From positions 1 through 64,000 of the forward strand of contig JAEULK010000026.1 in NCBI GenBank assembly GCA_016793775.1: 64,000 nt of DNA. The letters are read 5' to 3'. This DNA comes from Sphingopyxis sp. (lineage in GTDB: Bacteria; Pseudomonadota; Alphaproteobacteria; Sphingomonadales; Sphingomonadaceae). The notes under the pieces are model-generated. The model made no database searches, was not told the DNA's origin, and was given only the letters and a program-made list of their open reading frames with translations. Positions 43,125-49,473 of this stretch are shown here, in pieces. Each line of letters starts with the position of its first letter. Position 1 is the stretch's first letter. Both the position numbers and the translations under genes were made by a program.

Positions 43125-44045
43125 TCACCGGACCAGCGCCCAATGCTCATCCTCGGCTTGCACGACGCCGCGCGTGCGCAGGTCGAGCAGATGCGCCAGC
43201 ACCGACCGCCCCGCCGCACCGGTCAGCCGCGGGTCGAGGCCCTTGTACATATGCGTCACCATGTCGGGGATGATCGCACTGCCCTTTTCGAGTTCCTTCA
43301 AAATCTGCCGCTCGCGCTGGCGGCGGTGGCCGAGCATGCCGCGCACCAGTTGCTTCGGCTTGGTCACCGCGGGGCCGTGCGCGGGATAATAGACGCGGTC
43401 GTCGCGCTCATAGAGTTTCGACAGGCTGGCCATATAAGCCGCCATGTCGCCGTCGGGCGGGCTGACGACGCTCGTCGACCAGGCCATGACATGGTCGCCG
43501 GTGAACAGCGCGCCGCTTTCGAGCAGCGCGAAGCACAGATGGTTCGACGTATGCCCCGGGGTCGCGACCGCCTCGATCGTCCAGCCGTCGCCCGCAACCC
43601 GCTCGCCGTCGCGAAGGACGCGATCGGGAGCATAATCGGGATCGAAGGCCGAATCGGCGCGCGGGCCGTTGTCGCTGATGACGAGCGGCGCGCAACCGAT
43701 GATCGGCGCGCCGGTCGCTTCCTTCAGCGGCGCCGCGGCGGGGCTGTGGTCGCGGTGGGTGTGCGTGCACAGGATCGCCGCGACGCGCGCCTCGCCGACC
43801 GCGCGCAGGATCGCATCGACATGCCCGACCCCATTGGCGTCGGCGGGGTCGCCGACGCTGAAGCCGCTGCCCGTCGGGCCGGGATCGATCACCGCGACGT
43901 CGCGGCCCGCCCCGACGATCCAGCTCTGGGTGCCGGTGAAGGTGTAAGGCGAAGGATTGGGCGCGAGCACGCGCCGCACCAGCGGCTCATGCTGCTCGCA
44001 ATCGCCGGCGCGGATGGAGTCGGGCCAGGGCTTTTCGTCGCTCAT
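43125..44045 (-). CDS. MBL-fold metallo-hydrolase (LACTB2-like)
   Basis: A 306-residue metallo-beta-lactamase-fold protein. The metal-binding motif is ILCTHTHRDHSPAA (HxHxDH); further ligands lie in VATPGHTSNHLCF and LFTGDHVMAWST, and VYYPAHGPAV supplies the final His. The C-terminal helical part (RERQILKELEKGSA) is as in the LACTB2/beta-lactamase-2-like endoribonuclease group, which has hydrolase activity on nucleic acids or thioesters; the substrate here is unknown. The ATG at 44045 was chosen; MHP at 44054 is an alternative. A GTG/ATG overlap links it to the following gene. Confidence 0.88.
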   Translation of the reverse strand: MSDEKPWPDSIRAGDCEQHEPLVRRVLAPNPSPYTFTGTQSWIVGAGRDVAVIDPGPTGSGFSVGDPADANGVGHVDAILRAVGEARVAAILCTHTHRDHSPAAAPLKEATGAPIIGCAPLVISDNGPRADSAFDPDYAPDRVLRDGERVAGDGWTIEAVATPGHTSNHLCFALLESGALFTGDHVMAWSTSVVSPPDGDMAAYMASLSKLYERDDRVYYPAHGPAVTKPKQLVRGMLGHRRQRERQILKELEKGSAIIPDMVTHMYKGLDPRLTGAAGRSVLAHLLDLRTRGVVQAEDEHWALVR

Positions 44046-44147
44046 AGGGTGCATGTGGCACCGCCGCGCGCCGAGCAAAAGGGGGTGGACGCAGAAAAGA
44101 GGGTGTCGAGGTTTCCGGTATCGGGCGAAGGGCGGCATTTATACCAT

Positions 44148-44250
44148 CGTCATCCCGAACTTGTTTCAGGATCCATGGCCTGCCGTTTCTTTCGGCACTG
44201 CGTCACATTCAAGCTCAGGCCATGGATGCTGAAACGAGTTCAGCATGACG
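44148..44250. repeat. inverted repeat CGTCATCCCGAACTTGTTTC...
   Basis: Two arms of about 35 bases: CGTCATCCCGAACTTGTTTC onward, ending GGATCCATGGCCTG, and its inverted partner CAGGCCATGGATGCTGAAAC onward, ending at CATGACG. Comparison of one arm with the reverse complement of the other gives roughly 30 of 35 matches. About 33 bases separate them. It is non-coding and resembles dispersed intergenic repeats of alphaproteobacteria. Confidence 0.82.
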
Positions 44251-44302
44251 AGATTGAAAGGACGGCTCCCACCCCGAAACCGCCCTCCCTCCCTGCGCAC
44301 CA

Positions 44303-44333
44303 TAGAAAAAGGGAGCGGTCGCCCGCTCCCTTT
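44303..44333 (-). terminator. intrinsic terminator of the BlaI-BlaR1 operon
   Basis: AAAGGGAGCGG (44308-44318) and CCGCTCCCTTT (44323-44333) form a perfect 11-bp stem with a 4-base loop. On the minus strand it is followed by TTTTTCTATGG. It lies about 60 bases after the BlaR1-type stop codon. Confidence 0.88.
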
Positions 44334-44393
44334 CCCCGCCCCTGCCGCAGTCGCCCACCGGGGAGAAGGCGCCTGCGTCAAAGCCGTACCGGT

Positions 44394-46124
44394 TCAGTCG
44401 TCCGATTTTTCGAGGTCAGCGATCGCGCGGTCGAGGTCGGCGGCGACCTTGGCGCGGATGTCGTCGGACAGGCGCCTGCCCGACTCGCCCTTGGCGAACT
44501 GCTCGCGCGCCTTTTTCAGCGCCGACAGCTGTGCCGCCTTGTCGTCGGGGTTGCCGCAGCGGAACATCAGGACGCGGCTGCGCTTGCCGCCCTCGCCGTC
44601 GTTGCGGTTGACCAGCGGCATCGCCTGCTGGCCCTTGCTGCAATTGATCGTCGAGAAGCCCTTGCCGTCGAACGACTGCCAACTGCCCGTCGGCAGGGGC
44701 GGCATCGCGGGCATCGGCGGCATCGGCGGCATCGGCGGCATCGGGGCAAAGGCGAACTGCTTCTTGCCCTTCGCCTCCAGCTTGTCGGCGATCGCCTCGG
44801 CCTGCTTGCCGGTGACGCCCTGCTCCTTCAGCGTTGCCAGGATATCCTCGCGCGAAAGGCTGCCCGGCATCCGCACTTCGACGCGGCGCGCATGGGGGGC
44901 GCCGCCGTCCGACGTCACGAACATCGCGCGGCCCTTGGCATCGCCCTCGCCTTCGCGAACGACGATGCGGTGCACTTCGCGCTTCCGGCCGCTGGCGGAG
45001 GTGCCGTCGCCATCATCGTCGGTGACGATCACCACGCGGCGCCCATCCTCGATCGCTTCGGGAGCCGTCGGAGCTTCGGGCGGTTCGGGCGGCAGCGGCG
45101 CGTCGCGGGCTTCTGGCGGCGCCGGGGGCGCGGGCGGCGCGGCGAAGTCGGCCTGCGCGCTCGCGATCCCCGCGGGCACCAGCGTCGCGGTCGTCGCCAG
45201 CACCGCGATCGCGGCGCCGCCGACAAGCAACCGGCCGACCAGACCGCGCTGCTTCGAAATATCCTGCTGCGTCAGCATCGTCAGTCTCTCCTGCAAATTG
45301 TCGTGGACCGCCATCGGTGCGGCGAGCGACAGCCGCGATCCGACCGCCGCCTTGGCGATCGCGGTGGCGTAGCGTGCGGTGCGGACGTTCCGCGGCGCAC
45401 TATCGTTCATCGTCAGCACGCGCGCATCGCACGCCGCCTCCTGGTCGAAACGGAAGGCACGGATCGCGCGCCAGGCGAAGGGGTTGAACCATTGCACCGA
45501 CAGCAGCAGCAGCGCCGCGGCATTGGCCCACAGATCGCCATGGCGGTGATGCGCCAGCTCATGATCGATCGCCAGCGCGCGTTCCTCGGCGACATAACGC
45601 GCAAAGAAGTCCTGCGGCACCGCGACATAACGCCGCCACAGGCCGAAGGCGACGGGCCCGTCGACCGCGCCTGTCATCACGAGGCGGATAGTGCCGATCG
45701 GCTCGAGCGTCACCGCGCCGCCCAGCACCGCGCGGCGGAAACGCCGGTGCGACAGCATCGCCATGGCCAGCACCGCGACCATCCCGGCCGCCCAGATCGC
45801 GAAGAGGAAGGGCAGCAGGTCGGCGAACACAAGGAGCGGCTCGGCCGGGGCAGCGGCGGGCGCCGCCGCGACCGCGTCGCCCGGTGCCGCGATCACCAGA
45901 TGGACCGCGGGATCGGCACTCGCCGTGACCGGCGCCGCCGCGGGTTCGGCAAAGGGCAAGGGCGGCAGCAACAGCCGCAGCGCGGGCACCGCCCATAAGG
46001 CATAGGTCAGCCCCGGCCCGAAATGGCGCGCGAAGGGCTTGCGGATGACCAGGATCGCAAGGACGAGCGCCGCGGTCGTGACCAGCGTGTCGCCCCAGGC
46101 CTGGAAGATCATGGCGGCGCTCAT
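44394..46124 (-). CDS. BlaR1/M56-family membrane metallopeptidase
   Basis: A 576-residue protein. Four N-terminal membrane segments carry the M56 zinc-protease site LAIDHELAHHRHGDL (HExxH) followed by RFDQEAACDARV. The C-terminal half is not a penicillin-binding sensor domain as in staphylococcal BlaR1; instead it is Pro/Glu-rich (APPAPPAPPEARDAPLPP), has a repeated MPP stretch, and ends in a helical segment. It overlaps the BlaI-type gene by four bases, so it likely cleaves that repressor in response to an unknown signal. No beta-lactamase gene is adjacent. Confidence 0.9.
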   Translation of the reverse strand: MSAAMIFQAWGDTLVTTAALVLAILVIRKPFARHFGPGLTYALWAVPALRLLLPPLPFAEPAAAPVTASADPAVHLVIAAPGDAVAAAPAAAPAEPLLVFADLLPFLFAIWAAGMVAVLAMAMLSHRRFRRAVLGGAVTLEPIGTIRLVMTGAVDGPVAFGLWRRYVAVPQDFFARYVAEERALAIDHELAHHRHGDLWANAAALLLLSVQWFNPFAWRAIRAFRFDQEAACDARVLTMNDSAPRNVRTARYATAIAKAAVGSRLSLAAPMAVHDNLQERLTMLTQQDISKQRGLVGRLLVGGAAIAVLATTATLVPAGIASAQADFAAPPAPPAPPEARDAPLPPEPPEAPTAPEAIEDGRRVVIVTDDDGDGTSASGRKREVHRIVVREGEGDAKGRAMFVTSDGGAPHARRVEVRMPGSLSREDILATLKEQGVTGKQAEAIADKLEAKGKKQFAFAPMPPMPPMPPMPAMPPLPTGSWQSFDGKGFSTINCSKGQQAMPLVNRNDGEGGKRSRVLMFRCGNPDDKAAQLSALKKAREQFAKGESGRRLSDDIRAKVAADLDRAIADLEKSDD

Positions 46125-46489
46125 GACTTCAGCCTCCGCAGCAGAGCCTCGATCTCGGCGATATCGGTATCCGACAGCGCCTCGCGTTCGGCGAGATGCG
46201 CGATCAGCGGGCTGACGCGGCCGCCGAACAGCCTGTCGACGAAGCGCTGCGATTCTTCGCCGACCGCATCGGCGCGCTCGACCGCAGGGCTATAGAGAAA
46301 GCGGCGCCCCTGCGCCTCGGCGGTCACCGCACCCTTCTGGACCAGCCGCGCGACCAGCGTCTTGACCGTCGCGAGCGTCCAGCCGTTGGCGGCCCCGACA
46401 TTCTCGGCCAGATCGGTCGCGCTCTGCGGGGAGTCATCCCACAGCGCCGACAGGATCTGCATTTCGGACTCGCTGGCGCGTTCTGCCAT
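46121..46489 (-). CDS. BlaI/MecI/CopY-family transcriptional repressor
   Basis: A 122-residue winged-helix repressor. The DNA-binding part includes SESEMQILSALWDDSPQSAT and GWTLATVKTLVARLVQKGAV, and the dimerisation helix SQRFVDRLFGGRVSPLIAHL follows. Such repressors are inactivated when a partner BlaR1-type protease is activated. The next gene on the same strand is that protease (ATGA overlap). A perfect palindrome of the family's operator type lies 35 bases upstream, so the pair is probably autoregulated. The ribosome site is GGGAGGGG. Confidence 0.93.
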   Translation of the reverse strand: MAERASESEMQILSALWDDSPQSATDLAENVGAANGWTLATVKTLVARLVQKGAVTAEAQGRRFLYSPAVERADAVGEESQRFVDRLFGGRVSPLIAHLAEREALSDTDIAEIEALLRRLKS

Positions 46490-46523
46490 ATCGGAACCCC
46501 TCCCTTGGCCTCGTCTGCAACAC

Positions 46524-46539
46524 GACTACAAATGTAGTC
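46524..46539. promoter_or_regulatory. BlaI-type operator
   Basis: GACTACA-AA-TGTAGTC is a perfect palindrome with the TACA/TGTA half-sites recognised by BlaI/MecI repressors. It overlaps a TTGACT that could be the -35 of the minus-strand blaI promoter and lies 35 bases upstream of the start codon. This supports negative autoregulation. Confidence 0.85.
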
Positions 46540-46672
46540 AATAGGCTGAATGGACGATGAATGAAGCGGGGCGCACGCGGCGCGGGCGATCTGTCGGGAT
46601 TTTTGACACCTCCGATAGCCGGTAAGGAATCGCTAACCAGCGTCTCCCGCCGAAAAGCGCGATCGGCCCAAA

Positions 46673-46690
46673 CTGGCACGGCCCTTGTAT
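46673..46690 (+). promoter_or_regulatory. sigma-54-like promoter of the RNA candidate
   Basis: CTGGCACGGCCCTTGTAT has the -24 element TGGCACG perfectly and the -12 element as TTGTA instead of TTGCA, with GG and the -12 G correctly spaced by ten bases. The one departure is the C of the -12 GC. It resembles the stronger site at 2796-2813. Transcription would start near 46700, immediately before the hairpins. Confidence 0.6.
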
Positions 46691-46699
46691 GGTATAGGA

Positions 46700-46860
46700 T
46701 GTTCCCGAGTGTTCCGCTCAAAGGAGCGGTGGGGGACATCAGTCTGGTCCCTGATGTCCCCTGCCCCCACCCGGGAAATTCCCACTTGCCCCCGAGCAGA
46801 CGGGGGGCGGAGCGGCCGAAAGGCCCCGCCCCCCGGACGCCCTATCTGATTCCATCGAGC
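46700..46860 (+). ncRNA. candidate structured non-coding RNA (three to four hairpins)
   Basis: Starting about 10 bases after the sigma-54-like promoter there are three strong hairpins. H1: CCGCTC/GAGCGG with an AAAG loop (46714-46729). H2: GGGGACATCAG/CTGATGTCCCC, 11 bp perfect (46732-46761). H3: GGGGGGCGG/CCGCCCCCC enclosing GGCC-GAAA-GGCC with a GNRA tetraloop and an AGC bulge (46802-46834). GGTGGGGG (46728-46735) can also pair with CCCCCACC (46764-46771), so H2 has a competing form, and GGGAAATTCCC lies between H2 and H3. There is no ribosome site or ORF. Strand and 3' end are inferred. Confidence 0.55.
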
Positions 46861-46911
46861 TAATACGGCGATGGCAGGTTATCGGGAGAGGCACTCTCGC
46901 CTGATAAAGTC

Positions 46912-46940
46912 TTGGTGAAAACAAACGGCCGCGCTAATGT
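46912..46940 (+). promoter_or_regulatory. sigma-70-type promoter giving a leaderless AlbA_2 mRNA
   Basis: TTGGTG (46912-46917), 17 bases, then TAATGT (46935-46940). The start codon ATG begins only seven bases after the -10 box, where transcription normally starts. No ribosome site precedes the ATG, so the mRNA is predicted to be leaderless. The imperfect palindrome TTATC...GATAA at 46879-46906 lies just upstream and might bind a regulator. Confidence 0.65.
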
Positions 46941-46946
46941 GGTGCC

Positions 46947-48281
46947 ATGCCAACTATTGCTGATCTGATGCCACTACTTTCTGAACCGCGAGAAGATCTT
47001 GGCGCTGAGTATAAGGGTTGGCTTGATCTTACACAGAACGAACACAAGGCGTTGGTTGCAAAAGCAGCGATAGCACTCGCTAACCATGGCGGTGGTTACA
47101 TCATAATTGGCATGGCGGAGAACGGTGGCACTTTCACGTCAGAGCCTAGACCTGATAGCATACCGGAGGTGACACAAGATTCTGTGAATGCCGCGGTGCG
47201 ACGTTTTGCGACGCCAGAATTCCATTGCGAAGTCTATGCTGTTCCGCATGCTGATACAAACATAGATCATGTCGTTGTTGCCGTACCTGGCGGCATGACG
47301 GAACCGGTCATGAGTAGACGGGACTGTCCGGGCGTTATTGCTCAGAATCGATGCTACATTCGTAAACCCGGACCGCGAAGCGAGGAACCTGGGAGCCAAG
47401 CGGAATGGCGAACTTTACTCGACCGTTGCCTACGCGCCGGTCGGGAAGATATGCTCGACGCTATTAGAGCGATCGTGACTGGCAGGGTCGATGCGCGGCT
47501 AGTAGAACCCGATGCTACGGAGCTACTCCAGACATTTTGCGAGCAATCCACCGAACGTTGGAATTCGCTCGTGGAACAAGAGCCGATAAGTTCGCCATCG
47601 CGATTCCCCCACGGTCACTACGAGTTGGGCTTCAAATTGATTGGTGCCGAGCCGGCGTCGACAATGGTCGAACTTCGCAGCCGCTTGTCAGTTGCGCGTC
47701 AAATTCGACACACGGGCTGGACGCCATTTTTAGAGATGACCACACCAGAGTGGGCACCATACATCAACAACGACGTAATTGAGGCATGGGTCGGTCGACC
47801 TGCGCGTGAGAACTGGCAAGATCGCGATCCATCACTTTGTGACTTCTGGCGTGCCAGCACAGCAGGAGAACTGTTCACAATGCGGGGATATAGCGAAGAC
47901 GGGCGAGACGCTACCGTGCCCGGCACCGCGCTTGACGTAACCCTTCCGGTTTGGCGGGTTGGTGAAGCCATATTTTTTGCGGCGAGGCTCGCTGACACCT
48001 TTGAAGGCGTATCCGCGATCGCCATACGCTGCGCGTTCACAGGCCTCGACGGTCGCGCTCTGGTAAGTCTCACCGGTCGTAGGGCAATGTTCGGCGACCG
48101 GATCAGCCGAACCGACTCTATCGTCGTCACCGCTCAACCAACACCGGAGCAGATTCGCGATAATCTCGCGGAGATCCTGCGCCCTCTTTTGGCGCCCCTT
48201 TACGAACGGTTTGATTTTTTTGAGCTGCCCGCGACGCTCATCGGAGAGGAACTCGCTCGCATGCGCGAGAATCGCCTCTAA
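46947..48281 (+). CDS. AlbA_2 (Schlafen-like) domain protein of foreign composition
   Basis: A 444-residue protein. The N-terminal part (about residues 10-140) has the AlbA_2 layout: LGAEYKGWLDLTQNEHKALV with the Glu/Lys positions, then AKAAIALANHGGGYIIIGMA. AlbA_2 domains are related to Schlafen proteins and appear in DNA-binding regulators and in defence genes. The remaining 300 residues have no motif I recognise. Codon use is far less GC-biased than in every neighbour, and the gene stands alone between blaI and grxD, so it was probably acquired. Function unproven; antiphage activity is only a possibility. Confidence 0.75.
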   Translation: MPTIADLMPLLSEPREDLGAEYKGWLDLTQNEHKALVAKAAIALANHGGGYIIIGMAENGGTFTSEPRPDSIPEVTQDSVNAAVRRFATPEFHCEVYAVPHADTNIDHVVVAVPGGMTEPVMSRRDCPGVIAQNRCYIRKPGPRSEEPGSQAEWRTLLDRCLRAGREDMLDAIRAIVTGRVDARLVEPDATELLQTFCEQSTERWNSLVEQEPISSPSRFPHGHYELGFKLIGAEPASTMVELRSRLSVARQIRHTGWTPFLEMTTPEWAPYINNDVIEAWVGRPARENWQDRDPSLCDFWRASTAGELFTMRGYSEDGRDATVPGTALDVTLPVWRVGEAIFFAARLADTFEGVSAIAIRCAFTGLDGRALVSLTGRRAMFGDRISRTDSIVVTAQPTPEQIRDNLAEILRPLLAPLYERFDFFELPATLIGEELARMRENRL

Positions 48282-48302
48282 TTCCACGTCGATATCCGGT
48301 GA

Positions 48303-48647
48303 TCACTCCGCCCGCGTCGGCACGTCCGTCATCAACTGATGCAGTTCGCCCGCTTCCCACATCTCCATCATGATGTCGCTGCCGCCGACGAATTCGCCCT
48401 TCACATAGAGCTGGGGGATCGTCGGCCAGTCGGAGAACTCCTTGATCCCCTGCCGGATTTCCATGTCCTGCAGCACGTCGACGGTGTCATATTCGACGCC
48501 GAGGCGGTCGAGCATCGCGATCGCCCGCGACGAAAAGCCGCATTGCGGGAACAAGGGCGTGCCCTTCATGAACAGCAAAACGGGATGGTCGCCGACCAGC
48601 TTGGCTATGCGGTCGCCAATGTTTTTGGGGGTGGGCGTGTCGGTCAT
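48303..48647 (-). CDS. grxD: monothiol glutaredoxin Grx4 family
   Basis: A 114-residue CGFS-type glutaredoxin. The active site is FPQCGFSSRAIAML, with FMKGTPL before it and FSDWPTIPQLYVKGEFVGG and GSDIMMEMWEAGEL after it binding glutathione. These proteins carry or transfer [2Fe-2S] clusters and form heterodimers with BolA proteins. A bolA-type gene lies directly upstream on the same strand, 50 bases away. The ATG at 48647 was chosen; upstream open frame is not conserved-looking. Confidence 0.95.
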   Translation of the reverse strand: MTDTPTPKNIGDRIAKLVGDHPVLLFMKGTPLFPQCGFSSRAIAMLDRLGVEYDTVDVLQDMEIRQGIKEFSDWPTIPQLYVKGEFVGGSDIMMEMWEAGELHQLMTDVPTRAE

Positions 48648-48697
48648 GTGCGGTCTCCGGTGGGGCGCGAGGGCGCGCCCGAACAATCATCTGGTCC

Positions 48698-48931
48698 CTA
48701 TGAAGGAACGCCGGTGGTCAATTGCAAGGCATGAAGTTCGCCGCCCATGCGTCCGCCGAGCGCCGCGTAGACCGCCTTGTGCTGGGCGACGCGGGTCATG
48801 CCGCGAAAGGATTCGCTCACCACATGCGCGGCATAATGGTCGTTATCGCCGGCAAGGTCGGTGATCGCGACCTCGGCATCGGGAAACGCCGCGACGATCA
48901 TCGCCCGCAAATCGGCCTCGCGCATGCCCAT
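48698..48931 (-). CDS. BolA-family protein
   Basis: A 77-residue BolA/IbaG-type protein: LRAMIVAAFPDAEVAITDLA, then NDHYAAHVVSESFRGMTRVA with the conserved His that ligates an Fe-S cluster with the glutaredoxin partner, and RVAQHKAVYAALGGRMGGEL. BolA-Grx4 pairs act in iron-sulfur cluster trafficking and iron signalling. Located between a DUF1476 gene (3-base gap) and grxD, all on the minus strand. Confidence 0.93.
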   Translation of the reverse strand: MGMREADLRAMIVAAFPDAEVAITDLAGDNDHYAAHVVSESFRGMTRVAQHKAVYAALGGRMGGELHALQLTTGVPS

Positions 48932-48934
48932 GGG

Positions 48935-49261
48935 TCAGCCCTGCTTGTCCATGAACTGGCGGCGCGCCTCGACCGCCATCTCGTTCAGCGCGGCGCGGAT
49001 TTCGGCGTCGCCGATCTCGACCTGCGCCGCGGTCAGGTCGCCCGCCAGCTTGCGGATCACATCCTCGTCGCCGGCTTCCTCGAAATCGGCCTGGACCACC
49101 GCCTTGGCATAGGCGTCGGTTTCTTCGGGGGTCAGCCCCATGCGCTCGGCCGCCCATTCGCCGACCAGCCGGTTGCGGCGCGCGGTGATGCGGAACTGCA
49201 CCTCCTGATCGCGCGCGAACTGCGCTTCAAAGGCTTTTTCGCGATCGTCGAATGCGCTCAT
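48935..49261 (-). CDS. DUF1476 protein, F1-ATPase zeta-type inhibitor
   Basis: A 108-residue helical protein with the DUF1476 signature: MSAFDDREKAFEAQFARDQE, then VQFRITARRNRLVGEWAAER and MGLTPEETDAYAKAVVQADF. In Paracoccus denitrificans this family was identified as the zeta subunit that inhibits the F1-ATPase. It heads the bolA-grxD run on the minus strand. The ATG at 49261 begins the conserved start; the open frame upstream is not part of the gene. Confidence 0.92.
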   Translation of the reverse strand: MSAFDDREKAFEAQFARDQEVQFRITARRNRLVGEWAAERMGLTPEETDAYAKAVVQADFEEAGDEDVIRKLAGDLTAAQVEIGDAEIRAALNEMAVEARRQFMDKQG

Positions 49262-49473
49262 CTTGTCCTCTTGGTTGGAAACCGTCGCTTTGCAGATAGG
49301 TGGCGCGCGCGGGGCACGCAAGGCGCCTGTGCGGCAGATCACTTCCCTTTTGGATAGGAAGGGGTTAGGGTCCGAACAAAGGGATATCGGGTCGTACCGC
49401 AGCAATATTGACTGCGCCTTGCCGGCAATGCGTCGGCACGGCGCCCTCGCGCTTGGTTTGGGGGATTGGGTAC

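Larger units (their letters stand above)
44046..44393. other. intergenic region with palindromic element and terminator
   Basis: About 350 bases between the metallo-hydrolase start and the BlaR1-type stop. It contains the inverted repeat at 44148-44250 and the terminator at 44303-44333. No gene is seen. Confidence 0.7.
46490..46946 (+). other. 457-base regulatory/ncRNA region
   Basis: No protein-coding gene is recognised. It contains, left to right, the BlaI-type operator, a sigma-54-like promoter, a multi-hairpin RNA candidate, an imperfect palindrome (46879-46906), and the sigma-70-type promoter of the AlbA_2 gene. These are listed separately. Confidence 0.75.

Noticed and set aside
42564..45998. 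1144-codon open frame on the plus strand
   Set aside because: It runs antisense across nadA, the metallo-hydrolase and blaR1, all of which have clear motifs; long antisense frames are common in GC-rich DNA. No domain is visible in it.
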